Assembly: GCF_014648895.1 (NCBI RefSeq) | Contig: NZ_BMRZ01000001.1 | Coordinates: 620,001-684,000 of the forward strand | Length of the DNA: 64,000 nucleotides | From: Streptomyces tanashiensis | Lineage (GTDB): Bacteria; Actinomycetota; Actinomycetes; Streptomycetales; Streptomycetaceae | Direction of reading: 5' to 3' | Shown here: piece after piece, positions 34,126-43,550 of the stretch | Position numbering within the stretch: the first letter of the stretch is position 1 | Layout of the letters: the number at the start of each line of letters is the position of its first letter | Translations under genes and position numbers: made by a program | The notes under the pieces: model-generated | What the model was told of the DNA's origin: nothing | Database searches by the model: none | Seen by the model: the letters and a program-made list of their open reading frames with translations, nothing else

Positions 34126-36414
34126 GTGCTGGAAGCCCTGCCCCCGGGACCCCCGCGGCTCCTCGGGCCCTACCGGCTGCTCGCCCGCCTCGGCGCCGGC
34201 GGCATGGGCGAGGTGCACCTCGCCTGCCGGGCGGACGCGCCGACGGCCGATCCGTACCGGATGGTCGCGGTGAAGACCGTGCGGGAGGACCTGGAGGTCG
34301 ACGGGGACTTCAGGACCCGCTTCCGGCGCGAGATCGCGGCGGCGAGGACCGTGGACGGGCCGGGCGTCGCGCGGCTCGTGGACGCGGACGCCGACGCGCC
34401 GTCGCCGTGGCTGGCGACCGAGTACGTGCCGGGGCCCTCGCTCGCGGAGGCGGTCGTACGGTCCGGGGCGCTGCCCGTCGCGGCCGTACGCGCCCTGGGG
34501 GTCGCCCTGGCGCGGGCGCTCGCGGACGTGCACGCGGTGAAGGTGCTGCACCGGGACCTCAAGCCGGCGAACGTGCTGCTCGCCTCGGCCGGGCCGAAGC
34601 TGATCGACTTCGGCATCGCGCAGGCCTTCGAGGCGACCGCGCTGACCTCGACCGGTCTGGTGGTGGGCTCCCCCGGCTTCATGTCGCCGGAGCACCTGGT
34701 GGGGAGCAGGGCGGTGGTGCCCGCCTCGGACGTGTTCTGCCTGGGCGCGGTGCTCGCGTTCGCGGCGAGCGGCCGGGGGCCGTTCCACGACGACGAGATG
34801 GCGGCCGTGATCTACCGGATCAGCCGGGCCGAGGCCGACCTGGACGGGGTGCCGGAGGAGCTGCGGCCGGCGGTGGAGCGCTGCCTCCGGCTCGACCCGG
34901 CGGAGCGGCCGTCGGCGGCGGAGCTGACGGAGCTGCTCGGCGGCGGGGACGCGCCCGGGGTGTTCCCGTGGCCCGGCACGGTGCTGTCGCTGCTCGCCGA
35001 GTACGGGGAGGCGGCCCGGAGCGCCGGCGAGGCGGCGGCCTCCGGCGCGGGCGTGGCCGACCTGCCGACGCTCGGCCCGGTGGTGCCCTACTCCCCCACG
35101 GCGGTGACGGACCGGCCGGTGCTCCCTCCGACGCCCGTGGAGCGGCGCCGCCGCCCGTGGGGCGCGGTGGTCGCGGGCGCGGTGGCGGTCGCGCTGGTGG
35201 CGACGGTGGGCGTGGTGCTCCTGAACCGGAACGACGGGCAGGACGGTGGGTCCACGGGCGGGGTCGCGGGACCCTCGGCGACGGGCCCCGGGGCGGGCAC
35301 CACGCCGCCGGTCGCCTCGCTGAGCCGGGTGGTCCTGCCGTACGGCGGCGAGGGCCGCGGCAACGACTTCGGCGCGGCCGCCACCGACCGCGCCCACCGC
35401 CCGGCGGGCTGGTCGCCCTGGACCGCGAGGGTCGAGCAGGGCGTCGGCAGCTGCGCGCTCTCGCCGAAGGTCCTGGTCTGCCCCGGGTCCGGCGGTGGGG
35501 TCACCGGGCTGAGCGCGGCGGACGGCAAGGAGCTGTGGAAGGTGCCGGGCCGGGGCGAGGGCCTGCGCAGCGGGCCCCAGTACCCGGCGGTCGTCGGCGG
35601 CACGGCGTATGTGACGGGTCCGGACGGGGTCGTCTCGTACAACGTCGAGGACGGCCGGGAGCGGGGTCGTGTCCCGGGGCCCGGGGCCGACTGGGCCGTG
35701 AAGGGCACGGACCTGCGGGACGGCGTCCTCTACTCGACGTACGTGAACATGCGTGACGAGGGGACGGGACTGGTGACCGCCGTGCGTCTCGCCGACGGCG
35801 AGGAGCTGTGGCGGACGCCGCTCGACGCCCTGCCGGAGGAGCCGGTGGCGGCGGCGGGCCGGGTTCTGGTGCCGCTGGGGGTCGTGCCGGTGGCGCTGGA
35901 CGCCCGTACGGGCAGGGAGGTGGCGCGCGGGGCGGCGGGCTGCCAGCGGTTCGTGGTGCACGAGAAGAGCGGCGGCGTGCTGTGCACGGGCTCCTCGGAC
36001 GGGTCCGTGACGGTGCTGGACGGCACGACGCTGAAGCGCGAGCGGTCCTTCGGCACCGGCGTGACGGCGGGGCCCGCGGTGAACGCGGACGGTCTGGTGG
36101 CGGTGGCGAGCGGCGCGGCCGTGAGCGTCTACGACCTGGAGAGCGGCGCGCGGCGCTGGTCCCTGCTGCCCGTGGTGACCGAGGGGGTTCTGCGGGAGGT
36201 GTACTTCGCGGGGGACCGTGTGCTGGCCTTCGGCAAGAACGAGGCCGTGTCCGTCGCGGCGGCGGGTCCCTCCTCCGACGACGACTACGGGCGGTTCGAG
36301 GCGAGACTTCCCGACGGGTTCACGGTGCAGGCCGCCGGGGAGGCGCTGGCCGCCGGAGGGGCGGCGTTCCTCGCCTTCCCCGACGGCCTCGTGGTCTCCG
36401 CGTACCTGCCCTGA
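34126..36414 (+). CDS. Membrane Ser/Thr kinase with extracytoplasmic PQQ-like propeller (paralog)
   Basis: A 762-residue paralog of the preceding kinase. LGAGGMGEV, K50, HRDLKPAN with D144 and DFG with D161 mark an active kinase domain. A membrane helix lies at about 343-365. Outside, RPAGWSPWTARV matches the linker of the first kinase, and blades such as LSAADGKELWKVPG, VRLADGEELWRTPL and LDARTGREVARG form the propeller. The GTG at 34126 has AAGGAG inside the end of the upstream gene, so the two are translated as a pair. Twelve bases separate it from the convergent ABC permease gene. Confidence 0.9.
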   Translation: MLEALPPGPPRLLGPYRLLARLGAGGMGEVHLACRADAPTADPYRMVAVKTVREDLEVDGDFRTRFRREIAAARTVDGPGVARLVDADADAPSPWLATEYVPGPSLAEAVVRSGALPVAAVRALGVALARALADVHAVKVLHRDLKPANVLLASAGPKLIDFGIAQAFEATALTSTGLVVGSPGFMSPEHLVGSRAVVPASDVFCLGAVLAFAASGRGPFHDDEMAAVIYRISRAEADLDGVPEELRPAVERCLRLDPAERPSAAELTELLGGGDAPGVFPWPGTVLSLLAEYGEAARSAGEAAASGAGVADLPTLGPVVPYSPTAVTDRPVLPPTPVERRRRPWGAVVAGAVAVALVATVGVVLLNRNDGQDGGSTGGVAGPSATGPGAGTTPPVASLSRVVLPYGGEGRGNDFGAAATDRAHRPAGWSPWTARVEQGVGSCALSPKVLVCPGSGGGVTGLSAADGKELWKVPGRGEGLRSGPQYPAVVGGTAYVTGPDGVVSYNVEDGRERGRVPGPGADWAVKGTDLRDGVLYSTYVNMRDEGTGLVTAVRLADGEELWRTPLDALPEEPVAAAGRVLVPLGVVPVALDARTGREVARGAAGCQRFVVHEKSGGVLCTGSSDGSVTVLDGTTLKRERSFGTGVTAGPAVNADGLVAVASGAAVSVYDLESGARRWSLLPVVTEGVLREVYFAGDRVLAFGKNEAVSVAAAGPSSDDDYGRFEARLPDGFTVQAAGEALAAGGAAFLAFPDGLVVSAYLP

Positions 36415-36426
36415 GGCCGTCGGCCG

Positions 36427-37281
36427 TCACGCCGTCGCCGAGCGGTACTTCCGTACCGACAGCGTCCGGAAGACGACGACGATCAGGATCGACCAGAGGA
36501 GCGACGCCCACACCGGGTGCTGCATCGGCCAGGCGTCGGAGGTCGAGACGCCGGGGTTGCCGAAGAGCACGCGGCAGGCCTGGACGGTCGCGCTGAACGG
36601 GTTCCACTCGGCGATGGGCTGGAGCCAGGAGGGCAGGTTGCTGGAGTCCACGAACGCGTTCGAGATGAACGTGACCGGGAAGAGCCAGATCAGCCCGCCC
36701 GAGGTCGCCGCCTCCGGTGTGCGGACCGAGAGGCCGATGAGCGCCCCGATCCAGGAGAAGGCGTAACCGAGGAGGAGCAGCAGGGCGAAGGCGGCGAGGG
36801 CCTTGGGGATGCCCTCGTGGATGCGCCAGCCCACGAGCAGGGCGACGATCGCGAGGACGACGAGGGTGAGCGTCGTCTGGACGAGGTCGGCGAGCGTACG
36901 GCCGGTGAGGACCGCGCCCCGCGCCATCGGCAGCGAGCGGAAGCGGTCGATCAGGCCCTTGTGCATGTCGTCGGCGATGCCCGCGCCCGCTCCGGCCGTG
37001 GCGAAGGTGACGGTCTGGGCGAAGATGCCGGCCATCAGGAACTCGCGGTAGACGGTCGGCGAGGTGGAGCCGTCGATCTGCATGGAGCCGCCGAAGACGT
37101 AGCTGAACAGCACCACGAACATGATCGGCTGGATGAGCCCGAAGATGATCATCTCCGGGATCCGGGACATCTTGATGAGGTTGCGGCGGGCGATCACGAG
37201 CGAGTCGTTGACGGACTGGACGATCCCTCCGCGCGGGCGCGGGGCGGTCAGATGGTCCGGCGACCCCAGGATGGTGGTCAC
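36427..37281 (-). CDS. ABC-2 type transporter permease (DrrB-like)
   Basis: A 284-residue permease with six hydrophobic segments and the ABC-2 signature region (FRSLPMARGAVLTGRTLADLV, then WLQPIAEWNPFSATVQACR). It matches the daunorubicin-resistance DrrB group. The GTG start overlaps the stop of the ATPase gene by four bases, so the two subunits are co-translated. It probably exports a drug or lipid-like molecule; the substrate is unknown. Confidence 0.88.
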   Translation of the reverse strand: MTTILGSPDHLTAPRPRGGIVQSVNDSLVIARRNLIKMSRIPEMIIFGLIQPIMFVVLFSYVFGGSMQIDGSTSPTVYREFLMAGIFAQTVTFATAGAGAGIADDMHKGLIDRFRSLPMARGAVLTGRTLADLVQTTLTLVVLAIVALLVGWRIHEGIPKALAAFALLLLLGYAFSWIGALIGLSVRTPEAATSGGLIWLFPVTFISNAFVDSSNLPSWLQPIAEWNPFSATVQACRVLFGNPGVSTSDAWPMQHPVWASLLWSILIVVVFRTLSVRKYRSATA

Positions 37282-38303
37282 TTCACGGCCTCCTTCCGGC
37301 TCTTCCGGCCCCCGGCCCCGACCGGCGGCTGTTCCTCCTCCTCGGCCCGCTCGGCCGCGTGGCCGGTGAGGGAGATGAAGACGTCGTCGAGGGTCGGGCG
37401 GCGCAGGCCGATGTCGTCGATCTCGACGCCGACGGCGTCCAGGTCGCGGATGACCTCGGCGAGCAGCTTGGCGCCGCCGGCGACGGGGACGGTGAGCTTG
37501 CGGGTGTGCTCCTCGACGGAGACCTCTCCGTGGCCGATCCCCGCGATGCCGTAGCGGGCGAGGACGTCCCGGGCGCCGGTGATCATCTCCGGCTCGTGCA
37601 CGACGACCTCGACGCGCTCGCCGCCCGTCTGGGCCTTGAGCTGGTCGGAGGTGCCCCGGGCGATGACCCTGCCCTGGTCGACGACGCAGATGTCGTGGGC
37701 CAGGTGATCGGCCTCCTCCAGGTACTGCGTGGTGAGGAGCAGGGTCGTACCGCCGGCGACGAGCTCCTTGATGACGTCCCAGAGCTCCTGGCGGTTGCGC
37801 GGGTCGAGGCCGGTGGTCGGCTCGTCCATGAACATGACCGGCGGGGAGACGACGAGGGCGGCCGCCAGGTCGAGGCGGCGGCGCATGCCGCCGGAGTACG
37901 TCTTCGCGGGCCGGTCGGCGGCGTCGGCGAGGTGGAACCGGTCGAGCAGCTCACCGGCCCGCACCTTCGCGGCCTTCGCCCTCATCTGGTAGAGCTGGCC
38001 GACCATCTGGAGGTTCTCGCGGCCGGTGAGGTACTCGTCGACGGCCGCGAACTGGCCGGAGAGGCCGATCGAGCGGCGGACCTCGTTGGGGTGCCTGAGG
38101 ACGTCGATCCCGGCGACGACGGCCCGTCCGCTGTCGGGCTTGATGAGGGTCGTCAGGACGCGCACGGTGGTCGTCTTCCCCGCGCCGTTCGGGCCGAGCA
38201 GACCCAGGACGGTGCCCTCCGGCACGTCGAGGTCGACCCCGTCCAGAGCTCGTACGTCGCCGAAGGTCTTCACCAGACCCTCGGCGTATATCGCGCCTGG
38301 CAT
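37278..38303 (-). CDS. ABC transporter ATPase (DrrA-like)
   Basis: A 341-residue ATPase. GPNGAGKT (37-44) is Walker A, YSGGMRRRLDLAAAL the signature, VMFMDEPTTGLDP Walker B. The extra C-terminal domain of about 100 residues (HEPEMITGARDVLARYG onward, then LRRPTLDDVFISLTGH) is typical of DrrA-type exporters. The ATG at 38303 has GGGAG upstream. It is the first gene of a two-gene operon with the permease. Confidence 0.92.
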   Translation of the reverse strand: MPGAIYAEGLVKTFGDVRALDGVDLDVPEGTVLGLLGPNGAGKTTTVRVLTTLIKPDSGRAVVAGIDVLRHPNEVRRSIGLSGQFAAVDEYLTGRENLQMVGQLYQMRAKAAKVRAGELLDRFHLADAADRPAKTYSGGMRRRLDLAAALVVSPPVMFMDEPTTGLDPRNRQELWDVIKELVAGGTTLLLTTQYLEEADHLAHDICVVDQGRVIARGTSDQLKAQTGGERVEVVVHEPEMITGARDVLARYGIAGIGHGEVSVEEHTRKLTVPVAGGAKLLAEVIRDLDAVGVEIDDIGLRRPTLDDVFISLTGHAAERAEEEEQPPVGAGGRKSRKEAVK

Positions 38304-38396
38304 GTGGATTCTCCCAGGGAGATTCGGGCGTTTCCTACCGATCCTAGGATTTCGGCGCGGCTCCCGCCCGGTGAATCCGTGACCCGGGACACACGA

Positions 38397-41258
38397 TCAG
38401 GCCGGGGTACGGGCCTCGCCCGGCCCCGCGGGCCAGGCCCGCACCTCCGCGAGGCGCCGGCGCAGCTCGACGACCCTGCCCATGTCACCGAACCGCTCCA
38501 TGCCGAGCAGCGCGCGCTCCCAGCAGGCCACGGCCTCGGCGGGCTCGCCGTGATCGGAGAACGCGTCCCCGAGGCCGAACAGGGAGACGGCCTCGCCGTG
38601 CAGGTCCCCGCCCTGCCGCTGGAGGACGAGCGCCCGCCGGTACGCCTCGACCGCCTCCGCCGGGCGGCGGGCGCCGCGCAGGACGTCCCCCCTGATCCGC
38701 AGGCCGATGGCGAGGCTCACCCGGTCGCAGGTCGCGTGCTGGGTCTCCTCCGCCTCGTCGAGGACGGCCAGGGCCTCGTCGTGGCGGCCCAGGTTGGCCA
38801 GGGCGTCCGCCAGGTTGTTCATCGTCGCCGCGCTGTCGCTCTCGTGGACGAGGGCCTGCTGGTAGTAGCGGAGCGCCGACTCGTGGTCGCCGAGGTCGGT
38901 CCAGCAGGTGCCGATGTTGCTGAGGACGGCGCCGAGCTCGCGGTCCCGCCCCGGCCTTCCCTCGTGGACGCTGAGGGCCTGGCGGTAGTACTCGATCGCC
39001 TCGTCGGGACGGCCCACCTGCATCCGGCTGTTCCCCAGGCCGTTCAGCATCCACGCCTCGGCCAGTTCGTCCCCGTCGGCCCTGGCCGCCGCGAGGCCGA
39101 TGGTGTGGCTGGACAGCCAGTCGTCGCTCCGGCCGAGCCTGAGATACGCCCAGAGGGCGGCCGCCACCTTCCACGCGAGGGCGTGGAGCCCGGCGTCGTG
39201 CGCCAGGCACACCCCCGCGACCAGCAGCTTCCGCTCCCGCTCGCACCAGGCGTACGCCTCGTCGTAGCCGGCGAAGGAGACCGGCCCCCGCTCCTGCCCC
39301 GGTATCCGCTCCAGCGGTACGCGGCGGGCCGAGGGCGCGAGCCGGGCGGTGGCCGCGTCGGCACCGTGCAGACACCAGGTGACCAGGCGCTCGACGGCCC
39401 GCAGCCGCTCCTCCTCGGTGTCCGTCTCCTTGGCGAGCTCCCGCGCGAGCGCCTGCACCAGGCAGTGGAACTGGTAGCGGCCCGGTGCGGGGGACTCCAG
39501 GAGGTGGGCGTCCACGAGCGCCTCCAGCCAGTCCTCCACGGACAGCTCGTCGCACTCCAGCAGGGCGGCGGCCGCCTCGACGCCGAACGCCACGCTCGGC
39601 ATCAGCCCGAGCAGCCGGAACGCCCGCGCCGGGCCTGCCGGACCCGCCGGGTCCTGGAGGAGCAGTTCGTAACTCATCTGGAGCGCCGTGCGGACGTGCA
39701 GGTCGTCGGCGTACAGCTCGCGCAGGACACGGCCGTGGTTGTTCAGACGGTGGGCCAGGTCCCGGACCGACCAGGCGGGGCGGGCGGCGAGGCGGGAGCC
39801 CGCGAGGCGCAGCGCCAGCGGCATCCCGCCGCACGCGCGCAGCACCTCGGCCGTCGCCTCCGGATGGGCCGCGACCCGCTCCTCCCCGACGATCGAGGAG
39901 AGCAGCCGGTGGGCCTCGTGGTCCGGCAGGGCCCCGAGGTCGATCCGTACGCCCGGGAAGCTGACCAGCCGGCGGCGGCTGGTGACCAGGACGGCGCTGC
40001 CCGCCGCGCCCGGGAGCAGGGGCCGCACCTGGGCGGCGTCGCCCGCGTCGTCCAGGAGGATCAGCATCCGCCGGCCGGCGACCAGGCTGCGGAAGAGCGC
40101 GCTGCGGGCCTGCACCCCGCCCGGCACCTCCTCCGGGGCCACGCCGAGGCTCCGGAGCAGCAGCCCGAGCGCGGTCTCCGGGGGCATGGGCATCGTGGTC
40201 ATGCCGCCGAGGTCCAGGAAGATCTGCCCGTCGGGGAACCGCGCGCGGATCTGGTGCGCCGCCTGCACCATCAGGGTCGTCTTCCCCATGCCGCCACCGC
40301 CGGAGACCCGGTGGACGAGGACCGTCGCGCCCTCGGGCCGGTCGGTCACGGCGAGCTCGCCGACGATCCGCCCGAGCTCGTCCTCCCGGCCGGTGAAGTC
40401 GGCGATCGCCGAGGGCAGCTGGTGCGGTACGCGCGCGGTGGAGGCCCTCGTCCCGACGGCGGCCGGCGGGTCCTCGGGCGCCGCCGGCACGGCGAGCGCC
40501 GGGTCGAGCCGGAGGATGCGCCGGTGCAGCTCCACGAGCCCCGGCTCGGGGTCGACACCCAGCTCGCTGCGGATCGTCCGGCGCGCGGTGTCGTAGGCGA
40601 GGAGGGCGTCGGCCTGCCGTCCGCTGCGGTGGAGCGCCAGCATCAGCTGTCCGTGGAAGGTCTCCCGCAGCGGATGGGCGGCGACGAGCTCGGCCAGTTC
40701 GGCGGCGATGCCCTGGTGGCGGCCCAGGTGGAGATCGGCCTCGTAGCGCCACTCCAGGACCTGGAGCCTGGCCTCCTCCAGGCGCCGGACGAAGGGTCCG
40801 CGCTCGGTGTCGGGCAGGGCGACGTCGGAGAGCGGCTCGCCGCGCCACAGGGCGAGCGCCGAGCCCGTCAGGGCCTCGACCGCCGTCCAGTCCTTGGCCA
40901 GTCTCGCCGCGCGCGCCCGGCAGAGGAATCCGTCGAACAGGGAGACGTCCAGCTCGTCCTCCGCGACGCGCAGCCGGAAGCCGACGGGGGCGACCTGGAT
41001 GCGGGACTCCGTCCCGCCGCCGTCGTCGAGGTCGCGCCGGATGCGGGCGACGTGGTTGTGGAGGGAGGCGCGGGCGGTGGCCGGAATCGAGTTCCCCCAC
41101 ATCGCGGTCTTCACGGTGTCCCAGGACACCAGGGTGTCGGGCCGCATCAGGAGCACGGCGAGGAGCGCCCGTGCCTTCGGCGTCCCGACCGGCCGGGGTG
41201 TGCCCCCGGCGTCCTCCACGACGAACGAACCCAGCAGGCCGAAGCGCACGGCGACCAT
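38397..41258 (-). CDS. AfsR/SARP-type regulator with NB-ARC and TPR domains
   Basis: A 953-residue regulator built like AfsR: winged-helix DNA-binding domain (about 1-95, RFGLLGSFVVED, KARALLAVLLMRP), bacterial transcriptional activation domain (about 100-250), NB-ARC ATPase with GGGGMGKT (about 320-327) and CGGMPLALRLAGSRL, and C-terminal TPRs (from about 640). Such proteins activate secondary-metabolite or morphogenesis genes. The start at 41258 gives the usual N-terminus; an upstream GTG at 41282 would add eight residues. It reads toward the DrrAB-type exporter, which it may control, and is divergent from the HTH membrane protein. Confidence 0.88.
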   Translation of the reverse strand: MVAVRFGLLGSFVVEDAGGTPRPVGTPKARALLAVLLMRPDTLVSWDTVKTAMWGNSIPATARASLHNHVARIRRDLDDGGGTESRIQVAPVGFRLRVAEDELDVSLFDGFLCRARAARLAKDWTAVEALTGSALALWRGEPLSDVALPDTERGPFVRRLEEARLQVLEWRYEADLHLGRHQGIAAELAELVAAHPLRETFHGQLMLALHRSGRQADALLAYDTARRTIRSELGVDPEPGLVELHRRILRLDPALAVPAAPEDPPAAVGTRASTARVPHQLPSAIADFTGREDELGRIVGELAVTDRPEGATVLVHRVSGGGGMGKTTLMVQAAHQIRARFPDGQIFLDLGGMTTMPMPPETALGLLLRSLGVAPEEVPGGVQARSALFRSLVAGRRMLILLDDAGDAAQVRPLLPGAAGSAVLVTSRRRLVSFPGVRIDLGALPDHEAHRLLSSIVGEERVAAHPEATAEVLRACGGMPLALRLAGSRLAARPAWSVRDLAHRLNNHGRVLRELYADDLHVRTALQMSYELLLQDPAGPAGPARAFRLLGLMPSVAFGVEAAAALLECDELSVEDWLEALVDAHLLESPAPGRYQFHCLVQALARELAKETDTEEERLRAVERLVTWCLHGADAATARLAPSARRVPLERIPGQERGPVSFAGYDEAYAWCERERKLLVAGVCLAHDAGLHALAWKVAAALWAYLRLGRSDDWLSSHTIGLAAARADGDELAEAWMLNGLGNSRMQVGRPDEAIEYYRQALSVHEGRPGRDRELGAVLSNIGTCWTDLGDHESALRYYQQALVHESDSAATMNNLADALANLGRHDEALAVLDEAEETQHATCDRVSLAIGLRIRGDVLRGARRPAEAVEAYRRALVLQRQGGDLHGEAVSLFGLGDAFSDHGEPAEAVACWERALLGMERFGDMGRVVELRRRLAEVRAWPAGPGEARTPA

Positions 41259-41491
41259 CCCCCCATAGCCGTTCACCAGCACGAGGGAGGTGATCCGACG
41301 GAGGCATCGTAGGCACGGAGTGGCCGAAAGGTGAGGTGGTTTCGCATGGTGGGCGCTACGGCGTGTCGGACCCGTCCCGGGTGTCCCGGACGGGGGCCCG
41401 GGACACCGTTGGCGTGCTGTTGGCGGGCTGTTGGTCGCGGGGGTGAAGCTGGGGTCCTGGCACGGAGCACGACGATGACGGGGAGCACGAG

Positions 41492-42058
41492 ATGGCGGTC
41501 GGCGTACACGGCACGGGCAGGACCGGCGGGACGAGCGGGACGGGCAGGACCGGTGGGGCGGGGGCGGCCGGCGGGGTGGGCGAGCCGGGCGACCGGGGGT
41601 GCTCCGGATGTGCCGGGTGTGACACGACGACGCCCTGGGCGGAGCTGGCCGCCGAGATGCGCCGCATCAAGTGCGCCACCGAGCTGAGCTACGGCAAGCT
41701 CGCGCAGCGCACCCACTACAGCCGCTCCTCGTGGGAACGGTTCCTGAACCAGAAGCAGTTGCCGACGCGGGTCGCGGTCGAGGAGTTCGCCGCGGCGGCC
41801 GGGACGGACCCGGGCCCGCTCCTGCTCCGCCTGGAGCGCTCGCTGGCGCACGAGACGGCCGCCCGCGCGGCGGCCGCCGCCCACGACGGGGCACGGGGCG
41901 GGGAGCCGGCACTCGTCCCCGCGGTCCCGGCCGCCCGACGGGACTCCGGCCGCCCGGGCCTGGGCCGGCCACTGGGCCTGCTCGCGGCGGGGGCCCTGGT
42001 CGGCGGCGGTCTGGTGACGGTCCTCAACCGGGCGGTCCGGGTCCGCAGGGACCTCTGA
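41492..42058 (+). CDS. HTH protein with C-terminal membrane helix
   Basis: A 188-residue protein. A Gly/Thr-rich start leads to a small cysteine cluster (CSGCAGC, about 37-43), then an XRE-type helix-turn-helix (LSYGKLAQRTHYSRSSWERFLNQ), an Ala-rich linker and a C-terminal membrane helix (about 160-178) ending in a basic tail. The HTH would face the cytoplasm, a DNA-binding protein tethered to the membrane. The ATG has GGGGAG upstream. It shares a 233-base divergent region with the SARP gene. Confidence 0.75.
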   Translation: MAVGVHGTGRTGGTSGTGRTGGAGAAGGVGEPGDRGCSGCAGCDTTTPWAELAAEMRRIKCATELSYGKLAQRTHYSRSSWERFLNQKQLPTRVAVEEFAAAAGTDPGPLLLRLERSLAHETAARAAAAAHDGARGGEPALVPAVPAARRDSGRPGLGRPLGLLAAGALVGGGLVTVLNRAVRVRRDL

Positions 42059-42121
42059 GGCGGGGCCGCACGGAGGGGGGCTCCGGGGCAGGGCCTCAAG
42101 GAGACCGAGGAGGCGTCCGCG

Positions 42122-42157
42122 GGGACGCCGGTCGAGCGGTGCGCGACCGGCGGTCCC
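42122..42157. terminator. Probable bidirectional terminator
   Basis: A 13-bp stem (42122-42134 with 42144-42157, one bulge) lies between the convergent HTH and threonine dehydratase genes. Confidence 0.5.
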
Positions 42158-42171
42158 GCGTCCGCGGGAGC

Positions 42172-43401
42172 TCAGCCGAGCACGGTGTACCCGGCGTCCC
42201 GCAGCGCCTCCTCCACCTCCCGGCAGTGCTCCGGGCCCTTCGTCTCCAGGTGCAGCTCGACCTCCGCCTCCGTCAGACCGAGGCGCGGATCGGTCCGTAC
42301 GTGGCTCACGTCGAGGACGTTCGCGTCGACCACCGTCAGGACCGCGAGCAGGGTCGCGAGCGCCCCCGGCCGGTCCGTGACGCGCAGCCGCAGGCTCAGG
42401 TAGCGGCCCCCGGCGGCCATGCCGTGCCGCAGGATCCGCTGGAGCAGCAGCGGGTCGACGTTCCCGCCGGAGAGGACCGCCACCACCGGCCCCTCGAAGG
42501 CCTTCGGGTCACTCAGAAGGGCCGCCACGGGGCTCGCGCCCGCCGGTTCGACCAGCAGCTTCGCCCGCTCCAGGCAGAGCAGCAGCGCGGAGGAGAGCGC
42601 GTCCTCGGAGACCGTGCGGACCTCGTCGACGTACTCCTGGATCAGGGCGAACGGCACGTCGCCCGGACGCCCGACCTTGATCCCGTCCGCCATCGTCACG
42701 GGCGACTCGATCACCACCGGGTGTCCGGCGGCCAGCGAGGGCGGGTAGGCGGCCGCGCCCTCCGCCTGGACGCCGATCACCCGCACGTCCGGGCGCACCG
42801 ACTTCACCGCGAGCCCGATGCCGGCCGCGAGACCGCCGCCGCCGATGCCGACGAGGATCGTCCGCACCTCGGGGCACTGCTCCAGGATCTCCAGGCCGAC
42901 CGTGCCCTGCCCGACGATGACGTCGGGGTGGTCGAAGGGGTGGATGAAGACCGCGCCGGTCTCGCGGGCGTACTCCTCCGCCGCCGCGAGCGTCTCGTCG
43001 ACGACATGGCCGTGCATCCGGACGTCGGCGCCGTACTCCCGGGTCGCCGCGACCTTCGGCAGCGGGGCACCGACCGGCATGAAGACGGTGGCGTGCACGC
43101 CGAGGAGTTTCGAGGCGAGCGCGACGCCCTGCGCGTGGTTGCCCGCGGAGGCGGCGACCACTCCGGCCGCCCGCTCCTCGGGGCGCAGCCCGGCGATCCG
43201 GACGTACGCACCGCGGAGTTTGAAGGAACCGGTCCGCTGGAGGTTCTCGCACTTGAGGTGGACCGGGGCTCCCACCAGCGAGGACAGATGACGGCTGCCT
43301 TCCATCGCCGTCACCCTGGCCACCCCGGCCAGCATCTTCTGCGCCCCCCGCACGTCGTCGAGCATCAGCCGGTGCAAGGGGTGTGGCGTACGGAAGCTCA
43401 T
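42172..43401 (-). CDS. ilvA: Threonine dehydratase
   Basis: A 409-residue PLP enzyme converting L-threonine to 2-oxobutanoate and ammonia, the first step to isoleucine. RTGSFKLRGAY holds the PLP lysine K61, VGIGGGGLAAG is the phosphate-binding glycine loop, and the C-terminal 80 residues form one ACT-like regulatory domain (LSLRLRVTDRPGALATLL). The single short ACT domain is closer to the catabolic (TdcB-like) or short IlvA type than to the long E. coli IlvA. The start is ATG at 43401; the MarR-type gene is divergent. Confidence 0.9.
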   Translation of the reverse strand: MSFRTPHPLHRLMLDDVRGAQKMLAGVARVTAMEGSRHLSSLVGAPVHLKCENLQRTGSFKLRGAYVRIAGLRPEERAAGVVAASAGNHAQGVALASKLLGVHATVFMPVGAPLPKVAATREYGADVRMHGHVVDETLAAAEEYARETGAVFIHPFDHPDVIVGQGTVGLEILEQCPEVRTILVGIGGGGLAAGIGLAVKSVRPDVRVIGVQAEGAAAYPPSLAAGHPVVIESPVTMADGIKVGRPGDVPFALIQEYVDEVRTVSEDALSSALLLCLERAKLLVEPAGASPVAALLSDPKAFEGPVVAVLSGGNVDPLLLQRILRHGMAAGGRYLSLRLRVTDRPGALATLLAVLTVVDANVLDVSHVRTDPRLGLTEAEVELHLETKGPEHCREVEEALRDAGYTVLG

Positions 43402-43550
43402 GACAGCAAGTCTCGCAGCTCACGACCCCCGTGGCCGCCCGTCGGGCGGGCGTCGGGACGGGTTTGCGCAGCGCCGGTACGGACCCCGGCGGGGCCGCGT
43501 ACTCTGTCCCCCACCGACCGACCACCCCCGCACGAGAGAGACCCACAGCC

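Noticed and set aside
37359..41312. A plus-strand open frame of over 1300 codons opposite the ABC ATPase and SARP genes
   Set aside because: Its translation is Gly/Arg/Val/Asp-rich low-complexity text with no domain, and the minus strand has clear conserved families throughout. Long antisense frames are expected in such GC-rich DNA.
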